From positions 186,001-250,000 of the forward strand of contig NZ_AP024525.1 in assembly GCF_020886775.1 (NCBI RefSeq): a stretch of DNA of 64,000 nucleotides, in the 5' to 3' direction. The notes below the pieces were generated by a model. The model worked only from the letters and a program-made list of their open reading frames with translations, made no database searches and was not told the DNA's origin. The stretch comes from Sinomonas cyclohexanicum (GTDB lineage: Bacteria; Actinomycetota; Actinomycetes; Actinomycetales; Micrococcaceae). Shown here one piece after another: positions 8,147-16,551 of this stretch. Within the stretch, counting starts at the first letter, position 1, and each line of letters begins with the position of its first letter. The position numbers and the translations under genes were made by a program.

Positions 8147-9567
8147 GCGCCGCTGAAGCCCTGCGGCGGTCCCGGACGTCCGACGCTCCCCGGGGGGCTG
8201 ACGGCATCATCGTCACCCGCTGCCGGTGGGCTCGCCTCGGGGCGGCGGACGGGGGCGGCGGCCACCTCCCGCCGGCAGCGCCTGTCCCTCCTGCATCACC
8301 GGGCACGGTCGAGGAACAGGTGGTCTTCCCGCAGCAGCCGGGCGGACTCGACTGGCTGCTCGGCCCTGCGGCCTCGCAGGTCGAACAGGACGACGACGCG
8401 TTCCAGGTGAGCGTGTATGCCCCCGCCGACGCCGGTCCCGCCGCCCCCGTCGTCGTATTCCTGCCCGGCGGCGGCTACGTCTCGGGCGGCGCGTCGCTGC
8501 GATGGTACGACGCGTCCGAGCTCGCCCGGGCCACCGGCGCCGTCGTCGTGGTGCCCGCGTACCGGCTCGGCGCGGCGGCCTGCTTCACTCCCGGCGCCGA
8601 CGGGACGGTGGCGGCCGTCGCCGACGCGATCGCCGCGGTCGAGTGGGCCCTCACGCACGCGGCCCGCTTCGGCGGAAACCCGGCGGACGTCACGCTCGCG
8701 GGCCAGTCGGCTGGGGCCTGGCTCGCGTTCGCCGCGGCGCAGGACCCCGCGCTCGCCGGTCGCATCCGGCGCCTTGCCCTGTACAGCCTCCCGTACCAGC
8801 CGCCGCCCGGGCCGGAGGGCTCCACCGCGAGGCGACGCGTCTTCGCCGAGGCCCTCGGCGGTGCGGCCGCCGGCGACGCGGCCGCCCTCCTCGCCGCCAC
8901 GGCCGAGGTCAACCGGGCGTGGGCAGGCCGCGGTCTCGGCGCCCAGCCCCTCGCGGGCGGACGGCTCCGCGCTGACGTCCAGGACTGGCCCGCAGCGGTC
9001 GACCGGCTCCTCGGCGTCGAGCAGGTCATCCTGGCCACCACCGCCGATGAGGCCCGTGCCTTCATCCCGCCGGCGGCCGCGGCCGGCCTCCCGGGGCCGG
9101 CCGCGGACGGCTTCCGGGCCGCCCACTTCGCGCGGCCGGCCGAGCGGCCCGCCGGTGGGACCCCATGGGAGCGCATGACCGCGGACATGACCGAGTACCA
9201 GTTCGCCTCCGCAGCCCGCGAGCTCGCCGCCCAGGTCCGCGCGGCAGGCGTCCCCGTGCACGTCTCGCGCCTCGACGTCGAGGCCGCACCCGACGGCGCC
9301 GGCGCGGCCCACTGCTTCGACCTCCCGTTCCTCTTCGCGAACCGCGCGCAGTGGTACGACGCGCCCATGGTCGCGGAGATCCCCGCCGATGCGTTCGGCG
9401 CCATCGCCGCGGCCTGGCGGGAGCCGCTCGTGCGGTGCCTCTCCGGGGAGCTGGTGACCACGGCGCCAGGCGAGGTGCGCGCAGTGGGGTGCGTGGGCGG
9501 CGTCGTGCGCGTCGAGGAGGTGCCCGACCCCGCGAGCGGCGAGCCGATCCGGCGCGCCGGGCCGTGA
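8143..9567 (+). CDS. type-B carboxylesterase (probably cleaves the BVMO ester product)
   Basis: A 474-residue alpha/beta hydrolase of the carboxylesterase family. It has the oxyanion-hole motif FLPGGGYVSG (about residues 106-115) and the nucleophile elbow GQSAGA with Ser189; AGAAHCFDLPFLF near residue 390 contains the probable catalytic His region. It starts with GTG inside the GTGA overlap with the BVMO gene, so translation is coupled. Hydrolysis of 4-hydroxyphenyl acetate to hydroquinone is inferred from this pairing, which parallels known hap-type operons. No hydroquinone-cleaving dioxygenase is seen in the window. Confidence 0.78.
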   Translation: MSAAEALRRSRTSDAPRGADGIIVTRCRWARLGAADGGGGHLPPAAPVPPASPGTVEEQVVFPQQPGGLDWLLGPAASQVEQDDDAFQVSVYAPADAGPAAPVVVFLPGGGYVSGGASLRWYDASELARATGAVVVVPAYRLGAAACFTPGADGTVAAVADAIAAVEWALTHAARFGGNPADVTLAGQSAGAWLAFAAAQDPALAGRIRRLALYSLPYQPPPGPEGSTARRRVFAEALGGAAAGDAAALLAATAEVNRAWAGRGLGAQPLAGGRLRADVQDWPAAVDRLLGVEQVILATTADEARAFIPPAAAAGLPGPAADGFRAAHFARPAERPAGGTPWERMTADMTEYQFASAARELAAQVRAAGVPVHVSRLDVEAAPDGAGAAHCFDLPFLFANRAQWYDAPMVAEIPADAFGAIAAAWREPLVRCLSGELVTTAPGEVRAVGCVGGVVRVEEVPDPASGEPIRRAGP

Positions 9568-9583
9568 GCATGGAGGGAGCCTC

Positions 9584-9627
9584 AGCGATATCACTCTCTT
9601 GACGCACGTCATGATCTTGATATCGTT
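9584..9627. promoter_or_regulatory. inverted repeat in the kynA promoter (AGCGATATCA / TGATATCGTT)
   Basis: Arms at 9584-9593 and 9618-9627 pair at 9 of 10 positions. They flank a TGACGCACGTCA palindrome (9600-9611). The right arm ends 5 bases before the kynA ATG. Likely an operator; a PaaX-type regulator from this cluster is the obvious candidate. Confidence 0.45.
9600..9611. promoter_or_regulatory. TGACG-N2-CGTCA palindrome upstream of kynA
   Basis: A 12-bp inverted repeat, one of three with the same half-sites and spacing (others 14151-14162 and 30513-30524), all just upstream of genes. Confidence 0.45.
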
Positions 9628-9632
9628 GAGGT

Positions 9633-10517
9633 ATGACCCAGCCCCAGCCGTCAGCGCCGACGCAGGAACCGACCAGCGGCGTCCGTACCATCGAGGACTC
9701 CGTCCGCACTGACTTCCACGGAGCCATGACGTACGGTCGCTACCTCGACCTGGACCGGCTCCTGAACGCCCAGCACCCCGTGAGCGTGCCCGAGCACCAC
9801 GACGAGATGCTGTTCATCATCCAGCACCAGACGTCCGAGCTGTGGCTCAAGCTCATGCTCCACGAGCTGCGTGAGGCCCGAGCCCGGCTCGCCGCGGATG
9901 ACCTCGGGATGGCGCTCAAGTGCCTCGCGAGGGTCAAGGCGATCCAGAAGCAGCTCACGGACCAGTGGACCGTGCTCGCGACCCTCACACCGCGCGAGTA
10001 CGCGCAGTTCCGCGGCGATCTGGGGAACGCGTCGGGCTTCCAGTCGTACCAGTACCGCGCCGTCGAGTTCATCCTCGGCAACAAGCACCGCGGCATGCTC
10101 AAGGTCTTCTCGTCCGAGCCCGGGGCGCAGGCCATCCTCGAGGGCCTCCTCGAGGAGCCCACGGTCTACGACGAGTTCCTCCGCGCCGTCGCCCGCGCCG
10201 GCTACGCGATCCCCGAGGACGTCCTCGCGCGGGACGTGTCGGAGCCCTGGACGTTCCGGGAGGACCTCCTGCCCGTGTTCCGGCGCATCTACGAGGAGGA
10301 GGGGACCCCGTGGGGCCTCTACGAGTCGTGTGAGGCGCTCGTGGACGTCGAGGACAACTTCCAGTTCTGGCGCTTCCGCCACCTGCGCACGGTGCAGCGC
10401 ACCATCGGTTTCAAGCGCGGCACCGGCGGCTCCTCCGGCGTCGACTTCCTCAAGCGCGCGCTGGACCTCACGTTCTTCCCCGAGCTGTACGCCGTCCGCA
10501 CCGAGATCGGAGCCTGA
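9633..10517 (+). CDS. kynA: tryptophan 2,3-dioxygenase
   Basis: A 294-residue haem enzyme that converts L-tryptophan to N-formylkynurenine, the first step of the kynurenine route. Family signatures are MTYGRYLDLDRLL, HHDEMLFIIQHQTSELWLKL near residue 55, the FRGDLGNASGFQSYQYRAVEF block, and HLRTVQRTIGFKRGTGGSSGVDFL near the C-terminus, which includes substrate-carboxylate and haem contacts. Length is as expected. Kynureninase follows after 3 bases. Two overlapping palindromes precede the gene. Confidence 0.97.
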   Translation: MTQPQPSAPTQEPTSGVRTIEDSVRTDFHGAMTYGRYLDLDRLLNAQHPVSVPEHHDEMLFIIQHQTSELWLKLMLHELREARARLAADDLGMALKCLARVKAIQKQLTDQWTVLATLTPREYAQFRGDLGNASGFQSYQYRAVEFILGNKHRGMLKVFSSEPGAQAILEGLLEEPTVYDEFLRAVARAGYAIPEDVLARDVSEPWTFREDLLPVFRRIYEEEGTPWGLYESCEALVDVEDNFQFWRFRHLRTVQRTIGFKRGTGGSSGVDFLKRALDLTFFPELYAVRTEIGA

Positions 10518-10520
10518 GCC

Positions 10521-11813
10521 GTGGCCCATTCCGTGGATTCCCCCTCGACGCACGACGGCGCGGCCTCGCCGGCCGCGGCCGTCCTCGCCACGCTGGATGC
10601 GGCAGCGCTCGACGCCGCCGACCCGCTCGCCCGGTTCCGCGAGCGGTTCCTCGTCCCCGAGGGCGAGCCGGTGGTCTCGTACCTCGACGGCAACTCGCTG
10701 GGCCGCCCGCTCGCCGACACGGGGGACCGGCTCGCCGCGTTCACCGCGGGGCCGTGGGGCCAGCGGCTCATCCGGGCGTGGGACGAGGAGTGGATGGAGG
10801 AGCCGTTCCGGCTCGGCGACCGCCTCGGAGAGGTGGTCCTCGGCGCCGCACCGGGGCAGACCGTCGTGGCCGACTCGACGTCCGTGATGATCTACAAGCT
10901 CGTCCGGGCCGCCCTCGACACCCAGGCCGGCACGGGCCGCGACGAGATCGTGGTCGATTCCGAGAACTTCCCCACGGACCGGTTCATCGTCGAGGGCATC
11001 GCCGCCGAGCGCGGCGCCACCATCCGCTGGATCAGTCCCGACCCGGCCACAGGCGTGACCGCCGCGGACGTCGAGTCTGTGCTCGGGCCGCGCACCGCGG
11101 TTGTCCTCCTGAGCCACATCGCCTACCGCTCCGGGTTCATCGCGGATGCCGCCGCGATCACCGAGGCCGCGCACCGGGCCGGCGCGCTCGTGGTGTGGGA
11201 CCTGTGCCACTCGGCCGGGTCGGTGCCGCTCGAGCTCGACGCGTGGGGCGCGGACCTCGCGGTCGGGTGCACGTACAAGTACCTCAACGGCGGCCCCGGC
11301 TCGCCCGCGTTCGGGTACGTGCGGCGGGACCTCCAGGACACGATCCGGCAGCCGATCTGGGGCTGGATGGGTGCGGCGGACCCGTTCGGGATGACCGAGT
11401 CGTACACGCCGGCGTCCGGCATGCGCCGGTTCATCACCGGCACCCCGCCGATCCTGGCGATGCAGCCGCTCTCCGCCATGGTCGAGCTCATCGCCGAGGC
11501 CGGGGGCATCGAGGCTGTTAGGGCCAAGTCCGTGCGGCTGACGGAATTCGCCGCCGCCCTCGTGGACCGGGACCTCGCGCCCCTCGGCGTCGAGTTCGCG
11601 AGCCCCCGCGATCCCGGTGTCCGTGGCTCGCACGTCACGATCAACCATCCGAGGTTCCGTGAGGTCACCGCCCTCCTGTGGGAACGTGGCGTGATCCCGG
11701 ACTTCCGGCCGCCGCACGGCCTGCGGATCGGGCTGTCGCCGCTGAGCACCTCGTTCGAGGAGGTCGAGGCCGGGATCGCGGCGATCCGGGACGCCCTGGC
11801 CGAGCTCGCATGA
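10521..11813 (+). CDS. kynU: kynureninase
   Basis: A 430-residue PLP fold-type I enzyme that cleaves kynurenine to anthranilate and alanine. Visible are SYLDGNSLGRP near residue 53, SHIAYRSG, WDLCHSAGSVP with the PLP-contacting Asp/His, and CTYKYLNGGPGSPAF with Lys253 as the Schiff-base lysine. GTG start. The N-terminal extension contains STHDGAASPA, encoded by a copy of the window's palindrome core (10547-10563). The stop overlaps the start of the PaaX-like gene at 11810, so enzyme and regulator are co-translated. With no anthranilate dioxygenase here, product flow to the CoA ligase at 16552 is inferred. Confidence 0.96.
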   Translation: MAHSVDSPSTHDGAASPAAAVLATLDAAALDAADPLARFRERFLVPEGEPVVSYLDGNSLGRPLADTGDRLAAFTAGPWGQRLIRAWDEEWMEEPFRLGDRLGEVVLGAAPGQTVVADSTSVMIYKLVRAALDTQAGTGRDEIVVDSENFPTDRFIVEGIAAERGATIRWISPDPATGVTAADVESVLGPRTAVVLLSHIAYRSGFIADAAAITEAAHRAGALVVWDLCHSAGSVPLELDAWGADLAVGCTYKYLNGGPGSPAFGYVRRDLQDTIRQPIWGWMGAADPFGMTESYTPASGMRRFITGTPPILAMQPLSAMVELIAEAGGIEAVRAKSVRLTEFAAALVDRDLAPLGVEFASPRDPGVRGSHVTINHPRFREVTALLWERGVIPDFRPPHGLRIGLSPLSTSFEEVEAGIAAIRDALAELA

Positions 11814-12751
11814 GCCGAGCGAGCGCCGGCGAGGCGACGGTGGAGGCCCGCCACGCGGCGTCGTTGGCGAAGGTAGGGCCGCTGGACGTCGTCCACTCTC
11901 CGGAGAACGTCGTCCAGTCCCTGCCGCGGGTGGCCGACGACATGGTCTCCCGCCCGGGGAGCACCGTCTCCCTGCTGCGGACCGTGGTCGGGCTGTACCT
12001 GCGCGAGGCGGGCGGCTGGATGGCAGCCGACGCGTTCCTCGCGCTCCTCGGAGCCCTCGGGGTGCCCGTGCCCCAGGCCCGCACCGCGCTGAGCCGCGTC
12101 AAGCAGCGTGGCCTCCTCGACGCCGTCGTGCGGCGCGGCGTTCCCGGCTACGCGCTCGCGCCGGGGGCGGAGGCGATGCTCGCCCGGGGAGACCGCCGGA
12201 TCCACGAGCCGCGAAGCATGGCGCCCGACGCCGAGTGGTGCCTCATCGTGTTCTCCATCCCCGAATCGATGCGGGACAGGCGCCACCAGTTGCGCAAGCA
12301 GCTGCGCTGGATCGGCTGCGGCTCGGTCGAGCCCGGGGTGTGGATCTGCCCCGAATACCTCCGGGACGAGGTCGCCGACGCCTTCGAGGACCTTGGTCTC
12401 GCAGGGCACGTGGTGCTGTTCACCGCGCGCGGCCTGCCCGAGGGACAGGGCGTGGCTGGGCAGGTGGGCCGGTGGTGGGACCTCGATGCGATCGCCGCCC
12501 TGCACCGCGGCTTCATCGCCGGGCAGTCCGGCGTTCCCGAGCGGAGCGCCGGGCCGGCCGAGAGCTTCGCCGCCTACGTGAACTGCATCGATGCGTGGCG
12601 CATGATCCCCTACCTCGACCCGGGGCTCCCGGCGAGCCTGCTCCCCGCCGACTGGCCGGGCCCAGAATGCATCGCGCTCTTCCTGCGCATTCGGGCGGCC
12701 CACGAGGGCCCGGCCGCCAGGTTTGTGCGGGGCGTCCTGGAGGCCGTGTGA
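11810..12751 (+). CDS. PaaX-family transcriptional regulator (first of three)
   Basis: A 313-residue protein with a winged-HTH N-terminal region (residues about 50-115; QARTALSRVKQRGLLDAV), the central PaaX domain (WCLIVFSIPESMRDRRHQLRKQL...GVWICPEYL) and the C-terminal GRWWDLDAIAALHRGFI block. PaaX proteins are usually repressors that sense aryl-CoA thioesters such as phenylacetyl-CoA. Overlap with kynU and an anthraniloyl-CoA pathway downstream suggest it senses an aryl-CoA of this pathway. The roughly 50-residue N-terminal extension is longer than usual, so the true start could be internal. Confidence 0.85.
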   Translation: MSRASAGEATVEARHAASLAKVGPLDVVHSPENVVQSLPRVADDMVSRPGSTVSLLRTVVGLYLREAGGWMAADAFLALLGALGVPVPQARTALSRVKQRGLLDAVVRRGVPGYALAPGAEAMLARGDRRIHEPRSMAPDAEWCLIVFSIPESMRDRRHQLRKQLRWIGCGSVEPGVWICPEYLRDEVADAFEDLGLAGHVVLFTARGLPEGQGVAGQVGRWWDLDAIAALHRGFIAGQSGVPERSAGPAESFAAYVNCIDAWRMIPYLDPGLPASLLPADWPGPECIALFLRIRAAHEGPAARFVRGVLEAV

Positions 12752-12776
12752 GTACCTGCGGCGGTACGCTCGCATC

Positions 12777-13643
12777 ATGCCCACCACCGCCGTGAACGAG
12801 GCGAAGGCCGTCGCGTCGCCCCGCCACCAGCAGCTCATTGTCACAGTGTTCGGCCTGTACGGGCGCGAGCATGGGGGAGCTCTCCCCGTGGCCGGGCTCG
12901 TGCGGCTCCTGGGCGACCTCGGCGTCGAGGGCGCTGGCGTCCGCTCTGCGGTGTCCCGCCTCAAGAAGCGTGGCGTCCTCGAGAGCGTGAAGATCGGCAG
13001 TGCCGCCGCCTACCGGCTCGGACCAGGGCTCGAGGAGGTCTTCTCCGAGGGCGACGAGCGGATCTTCTCCCCGCGCCGCGCCCGTCCCGACGACCCGTGG
13101 CTCCTGGCCGCCTTCTCGGTCCCGGAATCGGAGCGCGCCGTGCGCCACCAGATCCGGGCGGCGTTCACCCGGCTGGGCTTCGGTGCGGTCTCGCCCGGCC
13201 TGTGGATCGCGCCGGCCGCGCTCGAGAAGGAGGCCCGCCGCCAGCTCGCCCGTGCGGGTGCGGCGGAGTACGTGGAATTCTTCCGTGCCGAGTACGCGGA
13301 CGATGGCGAGGGCCCGGGCATGCGCGGACGTGTCGCCGAGTGGTGGGATCTGGACGCGCTCGAGGCGACCTACGTCGACTTCGTCGAGGGCCAGCGCGGC
13401 GTGCACGAGCGCTGGGAGGGCCGCACGCCGTCGTCCGCGCAGGACGAGGCCGTCGCGTTCGCCGACTACGTCTCGCTCCTGACCCATTGGCGCCGCCTGC
13501 CGTACCTTGATCCGGGCCTGCCTGCCGAGTACCTCCCCGAGACGTGGCACGGGCTCGTGGCCGGGGAGCTCTTCGCGGACCTGAACGCGAAGCTCGCAGG
13601 GCCCGCCCGGCGCCATGCCGAACGGGCCCTCGCGGGGAGCTGA
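12777..13643 (+). CDS. PaaX-family transcriptional regulator (second of three)
   Basis: A 288-residue protein with the same architecture as its upstream neighbour: HTH region with AGVRSAVSRLKKRGVLES (residues about 50-75), AAFSVPESERAVRHQIRAAF, then GRVAEWWDLDALEATYVDFVEGQ. It lies 25 bp after the first PaaX gene, so two divergent paralogues are adjacent; they share domain order rather than high identity. It is convergent with the RidA gene. It may control the FAH/cupin/ligase operon. Confidence 0.85.
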   Translation: MPTTAVNEAKAVASPRHQQLIVTVFGLYGREHGGALPVAGLVRLLGDLGVEGAGVRSAVSRLKKRGVLESVKIGSAAAYRLGPGLEEVFSEGDERIFSPRRARPDDPWLLAAFSVPESERAVRHQIRAAFTRLGFGAVSPGLWIAPAALEKEARRQLARAGAAEYVEFFRAEYADDGEGPGMRGRVAEWWDLDALEATYVDFVEGQRGVHERWEGRTPSSAQDEAVAFADYVSLLTHWRRLPYLDPGLPAEYLPETWHGLVAGELFADLNAKLAGPARRHAERALAGS

Positions 13644-13652
13644 ACTCGCCTT

Positions 13653-14078
13653 CTACTCAGATGCGGACCCCGAGCCGATCACGGCCACGCCCTTGATTTC
13701 GATCAGGGCCTCCTCCTGCCACAGCCGGGTGATGCCGATGCCCGCCATGGCGGGGTAGTCGCGGCCGGCCATCTCGCGCCAGAGGCGCCCGATCTCGCGG
13801 CCGTTGGCCATGTAGTCGTCCACATCGGTGAGGTAGATCGTCACGTCCACGAGGTCCTCGGGGCGCCCGCCCGCCTCCGCGAGCGTGGCCAGGACGTTGC
13901 CGAACGCCTGCTTGAATTGCTCGACGATCCCGCCGGGCACGATCTTCATGTCCGCGTCCAGGGCGGTCTGCCCGCCGAGGTACACGGTGTTGCCGACCTT
14001 GATCCCGTGCGCGTAGCCCGAGGGCTTCGGCAGCGATGCCGGGTTGATGGTCTCCTTGCGCGTCATCGTCGCCTCCAT
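13653..14078 (-). CDS. RidA/YjgF-family enamine/imine deaminase
   Basis: A 141-residue RidA-fold protein: NTVYLGGQTALD, VEQFKQAFGNVLATLAEAGGRPEDLVDVTIYLTDVDDY, and MAGIGITRLWQEEALIEIKGVAV, which matches the usual R.....P....E.e..A motif. RidA enzymes hydrolyse reactive enamines/imines to ketones and ammonia. The chosen ATG (14078) follows AGGAGG at 5 bases; ATG 14066 also has a usable site. It is divergent from the FAH gene. Because the 2-aminobenzoyl-CoA monooxygenase/reductase product is an enamine, a pathway-specific deaminase role is a specific inference. Confidence 0.85.
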   Translation of the reverse strand: MEATMTRKETINPASLPKPSGYAHGIKVGNTVYLGGQTALDADMKIVPGGIVEQFKQAFGNVLATLAEAGGRPEDLVDVTIYLTDVDDYMANGREIGRLWREMAGRDYPAMAGIGITRLWQEEALIEIKGVAVIGSGSASE

Positions 14079-14150
14079 CGTGTCCTCCTACGGTCCGTTC
14101 CAGTGTGGGGCTAGTCACGTCCCTGTGAGCCGTGCTACGTTGAGCTTAGT

Positions 14151-14162
14151 TGACGAGCGTCA
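14151..14162. promoter_or_regulatory. TGACG-N2-CGTCA palindrome between ridA-like and FAH genes
   Basis: TGACGAGCGTCA, extended by flanking T/A to TTGACGAGCGTCAA. It lies in the divergent promoter region, 35 bases before the FAH start. It shares half-sites and spacing with the sites upstream of kynA and of the AraC-like gene. Confidence 0.45.
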
Positions 14163-14196
14163 AGAAAGCGACATAAGAAATCCGAGGGGAAGATCC

Positions 14197-15042
14197 ATGG
14201 ACCTGGCGACCATCCGCACCGCAGAGGGCACCACCGCCGCCGTGCGCAGCGGCGACCGCTGGCTGCCGCTCGGCGCGCCGGACCTGAGCGCGCTCCTCGC
14301 CGATCCGTCCTGGCGCACGACGGCGGAGGCTGCCCTCGCGTCCAGCGGGCCGGACGCCGGGGTCGCCCAGGCGGACGCAGAGCTGGCCCTGCCGCTCCCG
14401 GCCCCGGCCAAGGTCATCTGCTGCGGCCTCAACTACGCCGACCACATCACCGAGATGGGCCGCGACCTGCCCGAGCACCCCACGCTCTTCGCCAAGTTCG
14501 CCGACACCCTCACCGGCCCCACGGACGAGATCGCGGTCCCGCCCGCTGCCCAGGGCGCGCTCGACTGGGAGGCCGAGCTCGCCGTCGTCATCGGCACGGA
14601 GCTGCGCGGCGCAGGCGAGGACGAGGCGCGCGCGGGTATCGCCGGCTACACGCTCGCGAATGACATCTCCGTCCGCGACTGGCAGAAGCGCACCCTGCAG
14701 TGGTTCCAGGGCAAGGCGTGGGACGCGACGAACCCCCTCGGCCCGGTCCTCGTCACAGCAGACGCAGTCGATCCCGAGGACGGCATCAATATCACGTGTG
14801 AGGTCAACGGGATCCGCCGCCAGACCGGCAACACCAAGACCCTCGTCTTCAGCGCCGCGGCCCTCGTGGCCTACATCTCCCAGTTCACCGTGCTCCGCCC
14901 CGGCGATGTCATCCTGACCGGCACCTCCGGCGGCGTCGGCATGGGCATGCAGCCTCCGCAGTACCTCGCCGACGGCGACACCGTGGTGGTCGAGGCCGAG
15001 GGCCTCGGCCGACTGGCCAACACCATCCGCTTCACCGACTGA
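14197..15042 (+). CDS. fumarylacetoacetate hydrolase (FAH) family protein
   Basis: A 281-residue protein with an N-terminal cap and the FAH C-terminal fold. It shows the conserved ICCGLNYADHITEMG entry and FAKFADTLTGPTDEI. DWEAELAVVIG follows, carrying the metal-binding acidic residues of the D..E.E motif, then GYTLANDISVRDWQ and PGDVILTGTSGGVGMG. Members hydrolyse or decarboxylate beta-dicarbonyl compounds, or tautomerise them. It heads a run of tightly spaced genes (cupin, thioesterase, CoA ligase, monooxygenase/reductase). Ring or C-C hydrolysis after anthraniloyl-CoA dearomatisation is an inference. Confidence 0.88.
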   Translation: MDLATIRTAEGTTAAVRSGDRWLPLGAPDLSALLADPSWRTTAEAALASSGPDAGVAQADAELALPLPAPAKVICCGLNYADHITEMGRDLPEHPTLFAKFADTLTGPTDEIAVPPAAQGALDWEAELAVVIGTELRGAGEDEARAGIAGYTLANDISVRDWQKRTLQWFQGKAWDATNPLGPVLVTADAVDPEDGINITCEVNGIRRQTGNTKTLVFSAAALVAYISQFTVLRPGDVILTGTSGGVGMGMQPPQYLADGDTVVVEAEGLGRLANTIRFTD

Positions 15043-15078
15043 ACACCCACACACTAGAGAGACGGCAAAGGAGCCATC

Positions 15079-15573
15079 ATGACGCAGCAGACCGAGACCC
15101 AGCAGACCGAGTACGCGACCGAGGGCGACAACTCCATCTACGCCCAGCCCGACGGCCGCGTCGTCCCCGTCGTGACGCGCGCCGGCCACGAAGACACCTC
15201 GACGATGCAGTCGGGCCAGTGCGTGCGCGTCTCGGGCGTCTCGATCCAGCACACCCCGGCTACCAAGATCTGGTTCGGTCAGGTCTCCAACGAGCCCGGC
15301 TACCGCTCGTTCCCGCACCACCACGGCGAGGCCGAGACCGGCGGGTACGTGCTCCGCGGCAAGGGCCGCATCTATTTCGGCGAGGGCTACAAGGACTACA
15401 TCGACATGACCGCCGGTGACTGGGTCTTCGTCCCGCCCTTCATGCCTCACGTCGAGGCGAACATGTCCATCACCGAGGAGCTCGTGTGGCTCACGGCGCG
15501 CACGCCGGAGAACATCGTGGTGAACCTCGAGGACGTCGACGACTCCGAACTCGAGGGGTTCCGCCGGGCATGA
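15079..15573 (+). CDS. single-domain cupin protein
   Basis: A 164-residue cupin. The first cupin motif is HHHGEAETGGYVLRG, with metal-ligand histidines and a glutamate; the second is AGDWVFVPPFMPHVEAN, which supplies the last His. The N-terminus is Gln/Thr-rich and probably unstructured. It lies 36 bp after the FAH gene and overlaps the thioesterase start by 4 bases, so it is co-translated within the anthraniloyl-CoA operon. The reaction is unknown; isomerase, dioxygenase or hydrolase roles all occur in this fold. Confidence 0.8.
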   Translation: MTQQTETQQTEYATEGDNSIYAQPDGRVVPVVTRAGHEDTSTMQSGQCVRVSGVSIQHTPATKIWFGQVSNEPGYRSFPHHHGEAETGGYVLRGKGRIYFGEGYKDYIDMTAGDWVFVPPFMPHVEANMSITEELVWLTARTPENIVVNLEDVDDSELEGFRRA

Positions 15574-16496
15574 GCACCGCGACCACTCACTCGACAGCGC
15601 TGCGCGCCTCGCTCACGCTGACGTCCACGGAGCCCGAGCACTTCGACCTCGCGTTCACCGCGACGACCCAGCAGTGCCCGTGGCCCAAGGCCTACGGCGG
15701 GGACATGGTCGCCCAGGCCGCTGCGGCCGCGATGCTCTCGGTCGAGGCGGACCGGCGGCTGCACTCCACGCACTCGTACTTCATGCGGCCGGTGGACATC
15801 GGCGCGGACGTCCGGTACGAGGTCGAGCTCCTGCGCGACGGCCGCGGCTACTCGACGCGGCAGGTGCGCGCGTACCAGAACGACAAGCCGGTCTACGTCT
15901 CCCTCGCCTCGTTCCAGGTCCCGGAGGACGGTGCCCAGCTCGCCCCGGCGATGCCGGCGGGCATCCCGGATCCGGAGTCGCTGCCCAGCTCCGCCGAGTA
16001 CCTCGCCGCCATTGAGCCGGGAACCGGGACGCTCACGGAGGAGTCCAAGGCGTACTGGTCCGCTGGCCGCTCGTTCGACCACAGGCATGTCCCCGGCCCG
16101 GTGTATGTGCGCGTCGAGGGCGAGCACGTTCCGCACCAGGCGGTGTGGGTGCGTGCCTTCGAGTCGCTCGACCGCCCGGCCGCGTCCGGCCCCGGCGCGC
16201 TCACCGACGAGCAGCTGCACACGGCGGCCCTTGCCTACGTGTGCGACTACACGATCATCGAACCGACCCTGCGGGCGCTCGGCATCGCGTGGGCCGACCC
16301 GGGCCTGGTGACCGCAAGCCTGGACCATTCGATGTGGTTCCACCGGCCGGCTCGCGCCGACGAGTGGCTCCTGTACGCGCAGGAAGCCGCGGGCGCCCAG
16401 TCCGGGCGAGGCCTCGGCCTCGGCCGCTTCTTCGACACGGACGGGCGCCTCGTCGCGACCGTCGCGCAGGAGGCCATGGTCCGGCCCGGACGCTGA
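15570..16496 (+). CDS. acyl-CoA thioesterase, TesB-like double hotdog
   Basis: A 308-residue protein. The N-terminal hotdog shows WPKAYGGDMVAQAAAAAMLSV and LHSTHSYFMRPVDIGADVRYEV; the C-terminal one ends ASLDHSMWFHRPARADEWLLYAQEA...GRGLGLGRFFD, with the usual TesB active-site pattern (D, T/S and Q positions). It would release free acids from CoA esters. It overlaps the preceding cupin (ATGA) and precedes an aryl-CoA ligase, so it either finishes the pathway or rescues CoA. Confidence 0.87.
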   Translation: MSTATTHSTALRASLTLTSTEPEHFDLAFTATTQQCPWPKAYGGDMVAQAAAAAMLSVEADRRLHSTHSYFMRPVDIGADVRYEVELLRDGRGYSTRQVRAYQNDKPVYVSLASFQVPEDGAQLAPAMPAGIPDPESLPSSAEYLAAIEPGTGTLTEESKAYWSAGRSFDHRHVPGPVYVRVEGEHVPHQAVWVRAFESLDRPAASGPGALTDEQLHTAALAYVCDYTIIEPTLRALGIAWADPGLVTASLDHSMWFHRPARADEWLLYAQEAAGAQSGRGLGLGRFFDTDGRLVATVAQEAMVRPGR

Positions 16497-16551
16497 CGTC
16501 CGCGCCTCCCAGGCCCCCATGTCCCGACCGCTATCTCCCGGAAAGGCCGCC

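Noticed and set aside
9651-11717. 688-residue minus-strand open frame over kynA and kynU
   Set aside because: Shadow of two unmistakable enzymes; composition dominated by Arg/Gly/Glu/Val without motifs.
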